From the NCBI GenBank assembly GCA_029747015.1, contig JAKOGI010000128.1, forward strand, positions 903,501-967,500: 64,000 bases of DNA, written 5' to 3'. Numbering within the stretch: position 1 is the stretch's first letter; each line of letters opens with the position of its first letter. The DNA is from Carnegiea gigantea. Lineage: Eukaryota; Streptophyta; Magnoliopsida; Caryophyllales; Cactaceae. The position numbers and the translations under genes are program-made. Positions 11,536 to 22,404 of this stretch are shown piece after piece. Under the pieces are notes generated by a model. That model was not told where the DNA came from. It worked only from the letters and a program-made list of their open reading frames with translations, and searched no databases.

Positions 11536-12750
11536 GTGGCAACAGATGAATGATGAAGAGATGCTATGCAGTAGGAGATAAATGCTCTTGAGGGTAATGA
11601 GTCATGGGAAATTGTTGATCAGCCACCTGGCACGAAAGTTCTTAGCTGCAAATAGGTCTTTAAAATCAAATATAGATCTGATGTACACATGGAGCGCTAC
11701 AAAGCCCATTTAGTCACCTCTGGTAATCGTCAGATTGTAGGGATTGAATTTACAGACACATTTGCTCTAATGGCAAGAAATGCCTTGAGGATGGAGAGAT
11801 GCGATGCGGTAGGGGATAAATGCCCTTGAGGATAATGAGTCATGGGAAATTGTTAATCTACCACCTGGTAAGAAAGCTCTTAGCTACAAATGGGTCTTAA
11901 AATCAAATATAGATCTGATGGACATGTGGAGTGCTACAAAGCCCATTTAGTCACCTTTGGTAATCATCAGATTGTAGGGATTGAATTTACAGGCACATTT
12001 GCTCTAGTGGCGAGAATGGTCATAGTTCGACTATTTCTTACGGTGGCTGTGGCTAAGCAGTGGGAACTACATCAAATTGTGTACAACGCTTTTTTACATA
12101 GTGATCTACATGAGGAAGTCTACATGAAAATGCCCCCAGGATTCCGAGTTGCGAATTCCAAGAAAGTGTGTCGACTCAACAAGTCACTTATGGGCTGAAA
12201 CAGGCACCGCGATGTTGGTTTGCCAAGTTGTCATCAGCCTTGTTGGCATACGGTTTCACACAGCCATATTTGAATTATTAATTATTCACTCTAGAGAACA
12301 ATGATACTCTGGTGAATGTCCTTGTCTATGTAGATGACTTAATTATTTCCAGCAATAATCATGAGGCTATTATGGAGTTTAAATCCTACTTGAGTGAGTG
12401 TTTTCACATGAAGGATTCGGGGGCTCTCAAATATTTTTTAGGCATCGAAGTCGCTCGAACTGCAGTGGGGATTTTTCTATGTCAGCGTAAAGATGCTTTG
12501 GATATCATTTGTGAAGCGGAATTGCTAGGTGCCAAACCTGCTAGCACTCCACCAGAGCAACAACATCGATTAGCTTTGGCCGATGGCCCATTCCTAAATG
12601 ATCCGAAAAACTATTGCCGATTAGTAGGTCGCCTAATCTACCATTGTTTCATGTGTCCCAACCTATCATATTGTGTACATGTCTTATCTCAATTCATGCA
12701 ACACTCAAGGGGGAACATTGGGAGGCAGCGTTGCATGTTGTTTGTTACTT
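11536..12750 (+). pseudogene. Copia reverse transcriptase, broken
   Basis: Frames at 11890-12198 and 12312-12752 give the copia RT. They show the ...YKA.LV..G.HQ..GIEFT.TFA.VA pattern, the H.(D/S)L.EEVYMK.PPG motif, and YVDDLII with its catalytic Asp pair near 12327-12338, then the LKYFLGIEVA and ICLCQRK-type segments. The frame breaks between 12198 and 12312, and the N-terminal part is duplicated in tandem (11558-11778 and 11796-12015). Confidence 0.85.
11558..12015 (+). repeat. Tandem duplication inside copia RT (238-bp period)
   Basis: Direct copies lie at 11558-11778 and 11796-12015, both running from GAGATGC to the TTTGCTCTA.TGGC.AGA end. They differ at scattered sites, so the duplication happened well before the present. 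The first copy has lost its frame by a stop. Confidence 0.85.
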
Positions 12751-13284
12751 GAAGGGGAACGCGGGGCAAGGAATTCTCCTTCGTAGTGAGTGTGATCTCA
12801 AAATCCATAGGTGATGTGATTCGGATTGGGCAGGGTGTCTATTAACACAACAGTCTCTTACTAGATGGTTTATTTCTCTAGGCAATTCTCCTGTCTTATG
12901 GAAGACCAAAAAGCAACATATTGTATCACATTCTTCGGCAGAGGTGGAGTATCGATCTATGGCTATGACTACTAGTGAGCTTAAATGGCTCAAAGGGATC
13001 CTTTCATCTCTGGGAGTGGAGAAGGAGCCCATGCAACTATGTTGTGGCAGTCAGGTCACCTTACATATTGCTAAAAATTCAGTTTTTCATGAGTGTATCA
13101 AGCACATTAAGGTTGATTGTCATTATGTTCGGGATGAGATCCTCAAAGGGGCCATTTCTACCATGTATGTCCCTATAAAGGAATAGCTTGCGGAAACTTT
13201 TAACAAAGCACTTATTCGACCACAATTTGAATATCTCCTTTGCAAGTTGGGCATTTGCAATCTCCATGCACCAACTTGAGGGGG
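12751..13284 (+). pseudogene. Copia RNase H and polypurine tract, broken
   Basis: After the RT, frames 12944-13186 and neighbours read as copia RNase H. They include the CDSDWAG-like start, the AE.EYRSMA....E..WL segment, an L.C..Q....IAKN...H..IKH(I/T) segment and the C-terminal L.KLGI..LHAPT end, which stops at TGA. GAGGGGG just before 13285 is the polypurine tract. Frameshifts prevent expression. Confidence 0.8.
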
Positions 13285-13432
13285 TATTGGGAATAGTCCA
13301 TATTTAGGATATTGTACATATATTTGTTATTCTGTTTCCATATTCATAGTTTATTATTGAGGAAAGTAGGTTAATGTCTTTGCCAATTAATTCCTTGTGT
13401 GTGTGTGTATGTGTGTGTGTGTGTATATGTGT

Positions 13433-13503
<71 letters not shown>

Positions 13504-13571
13504 ACAAAGATGAATGAATGCAGGGTGAGACTTTCACTCCCAAAATTTAGACTTATTGCTCTGCCTTTTCA
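13285..13571 (+). repeat. 3' LTR of the short copia element
   Basis: Starts TATTGGGAATAG (first dinucleotide mutated from TG to TA) and ends TTTTCA. It matches the 5' LTR outside the microsatellite. It is followed at once by the target duplication AAATG. Confidence 0.9.
13395..13500. repeat. (GT)n microsatellite inside the 3' LTR
   Basis: GT repeats with a few TA interruptions, uninterrupted from about 13439 to 13500. The frame reading Cys-Val repeats is an artefact of this tract. Confidence 0.95.
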
Positions 13572-13576
13572 AAATG

Positions 13577-14755
13577 CAACTGCTCAATAGAAAATAAATT
13601 TTTATTCTTTACAACATGGGGTTAAACGTATTAAACTTCAGCTCATTCCTCGAATATTTTGTGTTTTTATATTTTAGGCTGAGCATTTAGAAAGTTTACA
13701 CATATGGTGCCATAAGTGAAGCAAGAAAACCATCAATGGACTCTAGACAGGCTCACAATGACATTTCATAATGTCTTAGATCATATACATGTATTTCTAT
13801 GGGTTGTTAGAATGTCATTTGAATTGAAGTATGTATAACTCTAAATCCCTTAATTTATATCTGAAATAAGAGATGTTATGATGTAAGTGTTAAGTGAACT
13901 ACTTAAGCCTTATCCTCTTGGGATGGCGGTAACGTCCAAAACTTAAGTTCTTTGCTGTAAGAATCTCTAGTACTCAATTAATTAAGACCAACTAGGTGAT
14001 TAAGAATGGGGTATTAGAACTTAGTTTGTCATAGTGATGAATTTAATGCTAACATTGATGAATTCATGCATGTCTCATGAATTTTATGGCATATTGGTGA
14101 ATCGGTCTACTAATGTACATTTAACAAAAATTTGATTAAATTGATTTATAACTACACTTTTCTATCAATTTTACTTGTGCTTTAATCTAAAATGCGATAT
14201 ATAGTGATGAATCGCTATGTTTTATTGATAAATATATAGTTTACTAATAGTCATAACAATCATATTTAATAATGATCAATAACAATTCATATAAATACTG
14301 TATAGTTCTATTTAACTTAAATTATAATACTCTATTTGTTATTAATTAACACCTATAATAAGGAAACAAAAATGAATAGATGATCAATTTTTTCATATAA
14401 ATAGATAACAAAAAAATTAAGCACATCCAATATTTTGCACACATTCATCTTCAGTGGATGGAATTCATCATGTTCTCACCAAGAAAATACATCAATACTA
14501 GTTGAAATACATCAATTAACATGGATATTCACCATTCTTATGTGTATGTGACTATGTACATTAATTTGTATAGATCTTTTTCTTCTAAATCTATTGCTTG
14601 CTGCTCCTTTTGGTGGCCAAATTCCCTAACTCTTTTGCAAAATCCATCCCTCCATTTCAATGGCTTGGCTTTCTCATATTCTCCAAAACTTTTCTCATCC
14701 ATTGATTTGTTATCAATCCTAATAAGCATTCATTACAAAAAACAATTAATTAAAA
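13577..14755. other. No recognised gene
   Basis: AT-rich flank. No motif or RNA was recognised, and the short open frames look random. Confidence 0.5.
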
Positions 14756-15500
14756 AGACATATCCATCAACATATAAAACAAATTCATTAAAAAAAAAAG
14801 ATATATTCCCTACATCTGAGAGATATTTATCATTTATAAGTCTATGCTTATGAGAAAGAAAAACATAGATTCATCATAATAATAGGACATTTTCATCATA
14901 AACAAAGTACTTCTAATTTTTTTATACAAATTCACTATAAATAGATTAAATTTATCATTCGGAAAGCTTGAACTCATTCATAGTAAACACATTTTTATGA
15001 AAAATGATTAACAACTAGTCATCAACATATAGGACAAACTCATCAAATGAAATAACAAATCCAATTGCCAATTTTTCAAATACATTAGAAAAATATGTAT
15101 TCATCACTAAAAAATTCCAAATTCGTCAAAAAACTTAAATTGCTATTGTCTTTTGATAAGAACAACATATGACTCAATATGAACAGAAAGTGTTTAGTAC
15201 TTATCAAAATGAAGAAAAATGAAATGTTGATTGAAAGCACTCGTCAACATATAGAAAAAATTCATAAAAGAAAATACTATATCCAATATGCAATTGCGGC
15301 AAGTGTAAATACATCAAGAAAAATATGTATTCAATATAAGAAAGTACATATTTGGAAAATAAAATATAGAACATTAAAGATAAATATAATTGGGAAAAAA
15401 ACTAAAGATAAAAGAAAATTATATATTCAACTCTAACTATTCCAAATACATAAAGAAAAATATGTGTTCATCAATAGAAATCGCAAGCACGTGAAACAAA
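14756..15500. repeat. Degenerate tandem repeat, about 225-250-bp units
   Basis: Segments such as ATCAACATATA..ACAAA.TC (near 14767, 15019 and 15242) and AAATACAT.AGAAAAATATG (near 15078, 15307 and 15445) recur at intervals of roughly 140-250 bp in the same order. This suggests an old, diverged tandem array. The repeats were seen by eye; the unit borders are approximate. Confidence 0.5.
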
Positions 15501-16292
15501 TTTTAGAACATTAAAGCCAAGTATAATTGGGGAGAATTGAATGTTTACAAAAAAACCACTAGATTGAACATTAAACACAAAAAAGAAAATGATAGAGCAA
15601 TCTCAAATATCAACTCCAAATCATCAGCAACAAATCATCAACAACAAAAACATTGTATCGTGCATCCTAACAAGAAACCTAAAAAAAATATCATATAATT
15701 TTAATTCTTAGCGCCATTGATGAGATCAACACACTTATAGCCTAATCGAAGATAAAATCTTTAGTACCGGCTGAAATTGAAGAAAAAGAAACACATGACA
15801 TAGAAAATTTTAGATCTAAAATTGAGAAACTTTGAACTATAGAACAACAAATTGACCAAAGCCAAATTCAACATTGATAATTGTTAATGACAGTTCAATG
15901 CCATAAACAACAAGAAAATTATGAGTAGATGAATGATTTGAAGCAAAAATTGATTAGATCAAAGACTCAAACCCAAAAATTGAACCAAAAAAAAAAAGTG
16001 GATCTAGAAAGAGAAAGAGAGTAGAATTTTGAGGATGGACAGTGAGAACCTGCAAAAGTGAAAATGAATAAAAAGTTTATAAATTTCATATTAAAATAAT
16101 TAAAGATGATGTGGTAAACTTTTTTTAATAAAAAAGAGGTAATAGCCTTGGAGTAGGTTCTCCAAGGTCTAACAGATTAAAATAATTATAAATTTTTTAA
16201 AATGATAATACTATTTGCTTTTTCATTGTATATTAAAATAATTGTAGATTTTTATTTGGTGCACTTTTCGGTATATCAAACATCATGACAAT
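15501..16292. other. No recognised gene
   Basis: AT-rich with A-runs; nothing was recognised. Confidence 0.5.
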
Positions 16293-16373
16293 AACAGCAA
16301 CAATTCTTAATGTAGGTCCCGCTTACACAGTGTCTAGGGAGATCTAGATGCAAACGATCTTGCCTTTGTTAGT
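16293..16373 (-). mobile_element. RTE LINE 3'-tail fragment
   Basis: On the minus strand this reads AGATCTCCCTAGACAC..., then a GGGACCTACATT-like stretch, then a degraded TTG tail. It matches the 3' ends at 53043-53150 and 54219-54323. Only the last 80 bp or so of the element are present, typical of 5' truncation during LINE insertion. It lies about 0.5 kb before the GXM start. Confidence 0.65.
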
Positions 16374-16885
16374 ATAATTAGAATTTTTTATATCTGTTCC
16401 ACCACTTCATTGATTTTGTCTTGTTTAGCCCCCTAAAAAAAAGAAAAATCTTTCGCACCAAAGGGTTTTGTCCTCCTTTTTAATAACTAGACATCAAAAT
16501 TTAAAGAGAAATTAGAGAATTACAACCTTGTAATGTAATAGCATAATCTCAAGTTATTTCTTAGTTGAAATTTAAAAAACAAAAAAAAAAAAACTACCCA
16601 CCACTTCCCCCCACCCCCCCAAAAAAAAAAGGATAAATTGGTTACATGTCAACTAACCAACCAAACTTCCATCCCGTACATTTAGGCAACTTCGTTAACT
16701 AACAATAAAAAATGATCCCAAGGAAACCAAAAGAACACTAATTAAAGTAATATCAAAGTTTCATTATTGATCCTCTCAATAATTCTTAATCTGATGCAAT
16801 TAGCTTCAGAACACACTGATTGTCGTAAATTTCCACAACAATCAATTCCTTGATGCAGTAATTACAATTGTTAACATCGAACGCT
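16374..16885 (+). other. GXM upstream region
   Basis: Presumed promoter and 5' UTR of the GXM-like gene. It is AT-rich with A and C runs near 16580-16630. No clear TATA box was found at a normal distance. An in-frame TAA at 16859-16861 sets the upstream limit of the reading frame. Confidence 0.35.
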
Positions 16886-17403
16886 ATGAAGCGACGACGA
16901 TTATCAATAGATCGACCATGGCAGGCAGTGGCAGTAGGAATGGTGGTGATGACAGCGATGATAGTACTCATTGGTAACTTTAATGCTGTCATAAATATCA
17001 CCTTCTTTTGTCAGACCCCAACAGCGGAAGAACATGACAAGGTGCCCATTCAGCTTCATGCCATCCTTCACTATGCAACGACCCAAGACCTACCCCAACA
17101 ATCCCCCAAAGAAATTCGGGTCACATTTGATGTCCTCTTCTCCCTTTACCCTTGCAACTTCTTGGTGTTTGGGTTAGGCCACGAGCTCATGTGGGCCTCT
17201 CTTAACCCAAATGGCTTCACCACGTTTCTTGAGGAGAGTCCGCATTGGGTCAATATGATGTATAATGAGTCCCCCAATATCAGGGTTCATGCAATCCAAC
17301 ATAAGACCCATCTTTATGAGGCTAGGGACTTGTTGGCCCATTACAAGTTCGAACCCAATTGCTTGCCCCCTAAAGTGCACTTTAAGCATAATGCCAAATG
17401 CAG
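16886..17403 (+). CDS. GXM: Glucuronoxylan 4-O-methyltransferase-like, exon 1
   Basis: Encodes residues 1-172 plus two bases of codon 173. The family (DUF579, PF04669) transfers a methyl group from S-adenosylmethionine to O-4 of glucuronic acid side chains of xylan in the Golgi. ATG at 16886 is the first ATG after an in-frame stop. A basic N-terminus (MKRRR) and a hydrophobic stretch at residues 14-30 fit a type II Golgi anchor. Family motifs seen: LHYAT at 61-65, PQQS at 70-73, the SAM-site segment PCNFLVFGLG at 89-98, FLEE at 114-117, and a Cys at 159. The SAM motif reads GLGHELMW, apparently one residue shorter than the GLG.DSLMW I recall for the family. The exon ends in AG|GTCAGT, a good donor. 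The related IRX15 clade fits less well, given EPNCLPP and the exon 2 motifs. Confidence 0.9.
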
Positions 17404-17960
17404 GTCAGTTTAATTCTTTCCTAATTGAAAGTTGAGTGATGTCTGTGATTTATTTTTTTTAATTTGTAGATAATCAGTTAATCTCATCGGTAATAGGAAT
17501 GCAGAAACAAACAACATAGACGATCTGCCTATTTGATTGATAAACAATTTTGTTGTCTAGTATATGTGATGTTTTCGAATGTGAAAAAGAAAATTGTTTT
17601 TATCATACTTTTTGTTACATGGGACTTTATAGATTGGCTAACTTATGTAAATAGCCAATTCAATCAATTCGTAATGTAGGTGTCACTATTAAAACATGCT
17701 ACAGTTGATAAATATCAAAGGTTTTTTATGGGCTGGAAAACTGAAAACTTCAAACAGAGTGAGGACTCACTTAGCTTAATAATAATCATCATATGAGTTG
17801 TGTCATATTTAGGTATCATCATTGATAGCAAATAATGTTCCTTTTTGTATCAATCCAAAAATGCAAATGTCCATGACAAATTAATACTTCCAAGCGAAAC
17901 CATATATAATTAACTAGTGAAACGATCAATGAAAAAGAAGAACACACACCAAAAGGAAAA

Positions 17961-17981
17961 AAGAGAGAGAGAGAGAGAAGG
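17961..17981. repeat. (GA)n simple repeat
   Basis: Short AGAGAGAG tract in the 5' part of the intron. Confidence 0.8.
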
Positions 17982-18308
17982 GCTTCTTTTTAGGTACCCC
18001 AAATCATGCCACTATTATTGACAGTTGGTGATATTAGTTGTACCATCCCATGAAGTAATTAAGAATGTACAATTTACAACCTAGTAATTATTTATGCGCG
18101 TGGTGAGGGCCGCATGCCATTCATTATGGTCAATGCCAGGAGAGTTCCTAGAGTAGCACGTAGTGCACTGTTAGAAATTTGATACAGCCAGTCTAACTTT
18201 TGGCAAGATGCTCTTAGACGTAATTCAGTAAATACAGTCAGCCCCCCGCCCCCGTTCCCTCAAGAACAGGATACCAAGTAGAATTTTTCATTAAAAAAAG
18301 GAGAAATT
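17982..18308. other. Intron DNA, nothing recognised
   Basis: AT-rich with a C-rich patch near 18240. No coding or repeat structure was identified. Confidence 0.5.
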
Positions 18309-18470
18309 ATATTTACACTGATAAAAGTAGATAAAAAATGTACCAATGTAATGTGAGTGGTTTATTTTAATTTTTATTCTTGAAATTTTCCTATTTTCAT
18401 GGTAATATTTTTGTCTGATTGCACCACATCTTGTTGGTGTATATTTAATATATATTTTATCAGTGTACTT
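18309..18470. mobile_element. Short MITE-like inverted-repeat element
   Basis: TACACTGATAAAA at 18314-18326 has a perfect 13-bp inverted copy at 18455-18467. Two inverted ends about 150 bp apart in AT-rich DNA look like a small non-autonomous DNA transposon. No target duplication was confirmed. Confidence 0.5.
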
Positions 18471-19050
18471 AAAATGATTGTAAATGGGCAAAAAAAATTC
18501 AACTCTGAACTTATGTATGGAGTTCCATGTCTAAGTAAGGTATGGATGATTTATGTATGGCAATCTTACCTACAAAATATTAAGAGGTGGTTGGTTTCTA
18601 TCAAACATTAAATTCAAAAACTCCATTCCTTTTGAGAAAACATATATTCAGTACATGGAATATTGTGCTTGTTTGTTTTTATTTTTTCTTATCAAAATTC
18701 TCCGATTTTCAAGGTGATATTTTCCATGTAATTATATCATATTGCATTATTATAAATTCAGTTTTCATTTTCTTAGTTTTTTTAGAGTTGTCCTAGAGTA
18801 GGCAAGTCCTTTTAACAGTTATCTACTTTCAAAAGAAATTACATCATAATTGTGGAAGGTATTTTGACATAATCTATTAAATTCAATCTTCAAAACAACC
18901 ATAAATTACTTCTCCAAATATCTAAAAACATTACTTCTAGTTCTCCTTTTTTTTTGTCCCCATTTTCTAAACCCGATGTATACCTTGAGAAAAAGTGCGC
19001 ATGCTTCCTTTTTTCGTTAATGTTCTTCCTCTTTCATCACTGTTATAGAA
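18471..19050. other. Intron DNA, nothing recognised
   Basis: AT-rich. The short open frames are hydrophobic by composition only and show no domain. Confidence 0.5.
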
Positions 19051-19072
19051 CCCCCCCCCCCCCCGGGGGGGG
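19051..19072. repeat. C14-G8 homopolymer junction
   Basis: Fourteen C followed directly by eight G. Such a self-complementary run is unusual and also a common place for sequencing or assembly error. Confidence 0.9.
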
Positions 19073-19259
19073 TGTCTGCAAGGTAATACAGAGAGACAAA
19101 GGCGTACCTTATGCGTCTACTTTTCGCTTGAATTGCCAAGCGATGTGCTTTTCGTACGTTATTCTTGCTTAAATTCTAACTATACAACAGTTGAAACATT
19201 TTCTAAAGCTAGTGGACTTGTCTATCAAAACTGAGATTTAAATCAGAAGGTTCCCTTTG

Positions 19260-21432
19260 TCATGCAGGCTCTGAACCATGACCAAACTGTCTGTCCAAAT
19301 TTCCAATTCCCTCAAACCCCTTTGCGGTGCCAACTAGAGCGCCTTTTCCAAAGTGAATGATTATGCTGTTAAAGCAAACTAACATGGCAGTGGTTCTTGC
19401 CACCATGCAAGCATTACATAATCGTAGAATGTCATTACATTGAATCCACGTCGACATCCCTTTGGATTCCACGACCCATCTAATCGGAAATAACACCGTT
19501 ATCTAGCCTAGGATGACCCAACACAACAATTCTATCTTCGGTCTCCTTCCTTAGACGTCGCCGCAATGTTACAGTTGAGCCCATCAAAAAGCGCTGAGCA
19601 TCTAGGTGCTTGCTAGATGCCCCCTTTAAACTCATCCATAATCTAGTGGGAATTTTCAATGCCCATATTTTTCACATCTTTGCAAAGTTGACGTCCTCAT
19701 TAGACCAACTTATCTTCCAAGATTCTCATAGGGATGTGATTAAAACATTGCCTGAGAGCACCACTTATGTTCCAAGATTCTCATAGTTTGACCATTACAA
19801 ATTTTCCATCGAAGAGCTTCTCTAGATTTTCTAGCAGCTATTATGAGGCCTAAAGTATCCCAAGGTGATTTTCTATCCTTGCACTCGTAATAGGCAGCAT
19901 CAATAGGGTAGGAAATGCCATACTTGCCTCAATATGCTTGTGAGATTAGCATATCTGCTCTATTGTTTGTAGGCCATGTGTGCTTTATCATAAGTGCATC
20001 ATTTAGATGTTGTACATTGTACTCCTAAACCTCCTACCCCCTTAGCTGACTAATATGTTTCTTGCTTTATCCATTGCACGGACTCTAGCCCATAAGAATT
20101 TCCCAGAAGAAATTCATATATTGAGGGAGTTGATATTTTATAGTATTCATCTCAGCAAGCAAAAGATGGAAAAGTATATGTTAACATAATGCTCCAATCT
20201 CATTGTTAATGAGATTACGACGATTTGCTGGGAAAGAATTCTAGTTTTCCAACCTTGTAGTTTTCCTTGTATCTTCTCTACCAAGAATGCAAGTCATTCA
20301 CTTTTTGATCAACAAACACCATTGGGACCTCAAGTTACTTCCCAAAAGAATCCCGCGTGCTCATGCCAACTACCTTCCTAATAAGATGTTTACGCTCCTC
20401 CCTAGTGTTAGAGGAACACCATTATAGTTTTATTTATAATTTCCCTAGAGTCAGTGCATAAATTATCGATAAGTTGTTTTAGCGTGCAACACTAATCATA
20501 ATTGTTTATCGTAAAAAATATTTACTCACCTGTGAAAACAAATGATTCATAGTGGTGCTTCTCATGTAACTTTAATTTTCAATACACTCCCGCCACCCGT
20601 GCGACTGTAGTAAATGACTTGATAGTGCCTCCATGCATAGAATAAAAATGTAAGATGAGGGGAGATCTACTTGACAGATACCCATGGACGGCCGAAAAGG
20701 TGGGTTTGTGATGCCTTTAACTACGATGGAGTCAATCATAACAGTGATGCTCTTCATAATGAGTGAGATCCAAGTCCCAGTGAACCCACCCCACCGCAAC
20801 ACGGCCTTACTTTTTAGAATGTTAAGGAGCTCATGAACAAGTAACAACAATCACCCATTGCTCTCCCCAGCACAAAAGCATTACGATTCGGGCCAATTAA
20901 CAAAGGCATAACCTTTTTGAGCATATTGGTCAAACACTTAATTAGGAACACCTTTGTACTTAACACTACACAAGCTCATAGGTTGGAATTGGTTGAGAGA
21001 GCCAGGATTGAGTACTTTACGAATAAAGGAGATGAATTATGGTCTATTTTATTCAGAACATGCCTAGATTGCAAAGATTCTAACACAGCATTAGTGACAT
21101 CTGAGCTAATAAGGTTTTAAAAATTTAGAAAACAATGCAGGAATACAACATCTAGCATTGGACATTTCCAAACATTCATGCCAAAAAAAAAAGCTTCCCG
21201 AACTTCCTCCTCAGCAAAAAGCCGAGAGAGCCACTGGATACCATGTGGTGAGAGACATTTACGAAAGAAGACAGAAAACTTTTTCACTTGTTGGGGTTGT
21301 GCAAGGGATAGCTCGCATGGGTTAAATTTATACAACTCTCAAAAGAAAGACAACGCCATGTTAGTGAGTCCCTCCTGATCTGAGGCCTAATTACTAGCCC
21401 TGTGATAACATTTGCTCGTACAGTTAGAGATG
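19260..21432 (-). pseudogene. L1 LINE reverse transcriptase part, decayed
   Basis: Minus-strand frames give L1-type RT landmarks. These are LSRLFAEEEVREAFF with a KCP.LD segment where the family has KAPGPDG (about 21120-21280), an I.PNR.AFVLGRA stretch (about 20850-20930), and WGGFTGTWISLIMKSI with a broken GI.QVD..S.YIF box where the family has GIRQGDPLSPYLF (20572-20790). The left part to 19260 is assigned by position and weak similarity only. The sequence probably continues the endonuclease piece at 32010-32757. Stops and frameshifts are frequent. Confidence 0.65.
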
Positions 21433-21756
21433 TGTTAGAGTATAAATTTATTACTAGATCTTCAGCTATCAGCTTAAGCTTTTGGCAGAGAAGGTTCTTG
21501 AACATGGTATCAAAATCTTTTTGAGTGAGAGGTCTTAGGTTCGAATCTTAGCAGTCCCCATATTGATTTATTGCACAAAGTAAGGCGGATCTTTGCAGCA
21601 TCTACACTTTAAGTCCAAAAGGTATTCATGTAAGGTGGCGTTTTAGAGTATAAACCTATTCCTGAGGCCTTCAACCATCAACTTAAGCTTTTGGTTGAAA
21701 TGATTCTTAAACATGTTAGCGTATAAACGAATAGGAATAGGTTTATACTCTAATAA
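21433..21756 (+). repeat. LTR-like repeat pair with hairpin
   Basis: TTAGAGTATAAA...CTTAAGCTTTTGG...TTCTT.AACATG occurs at 21433-21510 and again from about 21641 to 21718. The second copy's start (TTAGAGTATAAACCTATTCC, 21644-21663) has an exact inverted copy at 21735-21754. A GGTATCA stretch follows the first copy, recalling an LTR end and primer-binding site. It is probably a rearranged copia-type LTR inserted into the L1. A related sequence lies at about 49270-49340. Confidence 0.5.
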
Positions 21757-22400
21757 GACACGGGATTTACAGGCATAATTAGAAAGAATTTACTACATAA
21801 AACATAAAGGACATGTAAAATTAGTAAGAAAAATACCTTTCGAGGATAAGGTGAATGCCACTATCTTACATGTATTTGAAACTCTTAGGAAACTGTCTCT
21901 GAGTACCTCATGTTAGAGTTGACAATTAGTAAGCTACATGGAGATTAGATTCTTGTCTCGTAGTCTAAGTTCACTCGCAATTTATTACGTACAATCGGGT
22001 GGTCAACTCAATTGTCCACGCGGACCCACCAACTGCAGCAAATTATACAGAAGGTGCTATGGTTCAACATTAATTATAATCAGCATTAATAGTAGGAATA
22101 AGTGAGCAGTGGAGTGACAAGTGTGTTTTACTCAAACTGGTGAGGTCATGGGTTCATTTCGTGGTAAAAACAAAGCCTATTTTTTTTAATTATTATTCTT
22201 TTCGCCCTAAAAGTCCTTTAAGCGCCTTTTAAAAAAAATCCTATTTTTTTTTAATTCTTTCATTGAAATATTAAGGCATACCCTTATATTTATATTATGG
22301 ATCTACGTGCACTATTTTTGTGTGAAAATTCTAATTTTAAGATAAATATTAATTGAAAATTTGTATATTTATTATCCGTATTTTTACTCAATAGAAGCAT
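21757..22400. other. Intron DNA, possible SINE fragment
   Basis: Mostly unrecognised. Around 22100-22190, GAGCAGTGGAGTGACAAG followed by GGTCATGGGTTCATTTC and a T-run resembles the A and B boxes of a tRNA-derived SINE, but the match is weak. Confidence 0.3.
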
Positions 22401-22404
22401 ATAG

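Larger units (their letters stand above)
10559..13571 (+). mobile_element. Degenerate Ty1/copia retrotransposon, LTRs and TSD intact
   Basis: Direct LTRs lie at 10559-10860 and 13285-13571, flanked by perfect 5-bp target duplications AAATG at 10554-10558 and 13572-13576. A primer-binding site resembling the initiator-Met tRNA site follows the 5' LTR, and a G-rich polypurine tract precedes the 3' LTR. The interior keeps reverse transcriptase and RNase H only; gag, protease and integrase are lost or replaced. The RT segment contains an internal tandem duplication. Direction is + from the RT frames. Stops and frameshifts make it inactive. Confidence 0.9.

Noticed and set aside
13399..13590. Frame with Cys-Val repeats
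   Set aside because: Artefact of the GT microsatellite in the 3' LTR.
16868..16885. Earlier start for GXM exon 1
   Set aside because: Position 16868 is TTG, not ATG; the first ATG after the in-frame TAA at 16859 is 16886.
17174..17389. Minus-strand frame across GXM exon 1
   Set aside because: Shadow of the coding strand; the + frame has clear DUF579 motifs.
18587..18796. Hydrophobic 69-residue frame that could be a small membrane protein
   Set aside because: T-rich intron DNA gives Phe/Leu/Ile by composition; no start context or conservation visible.
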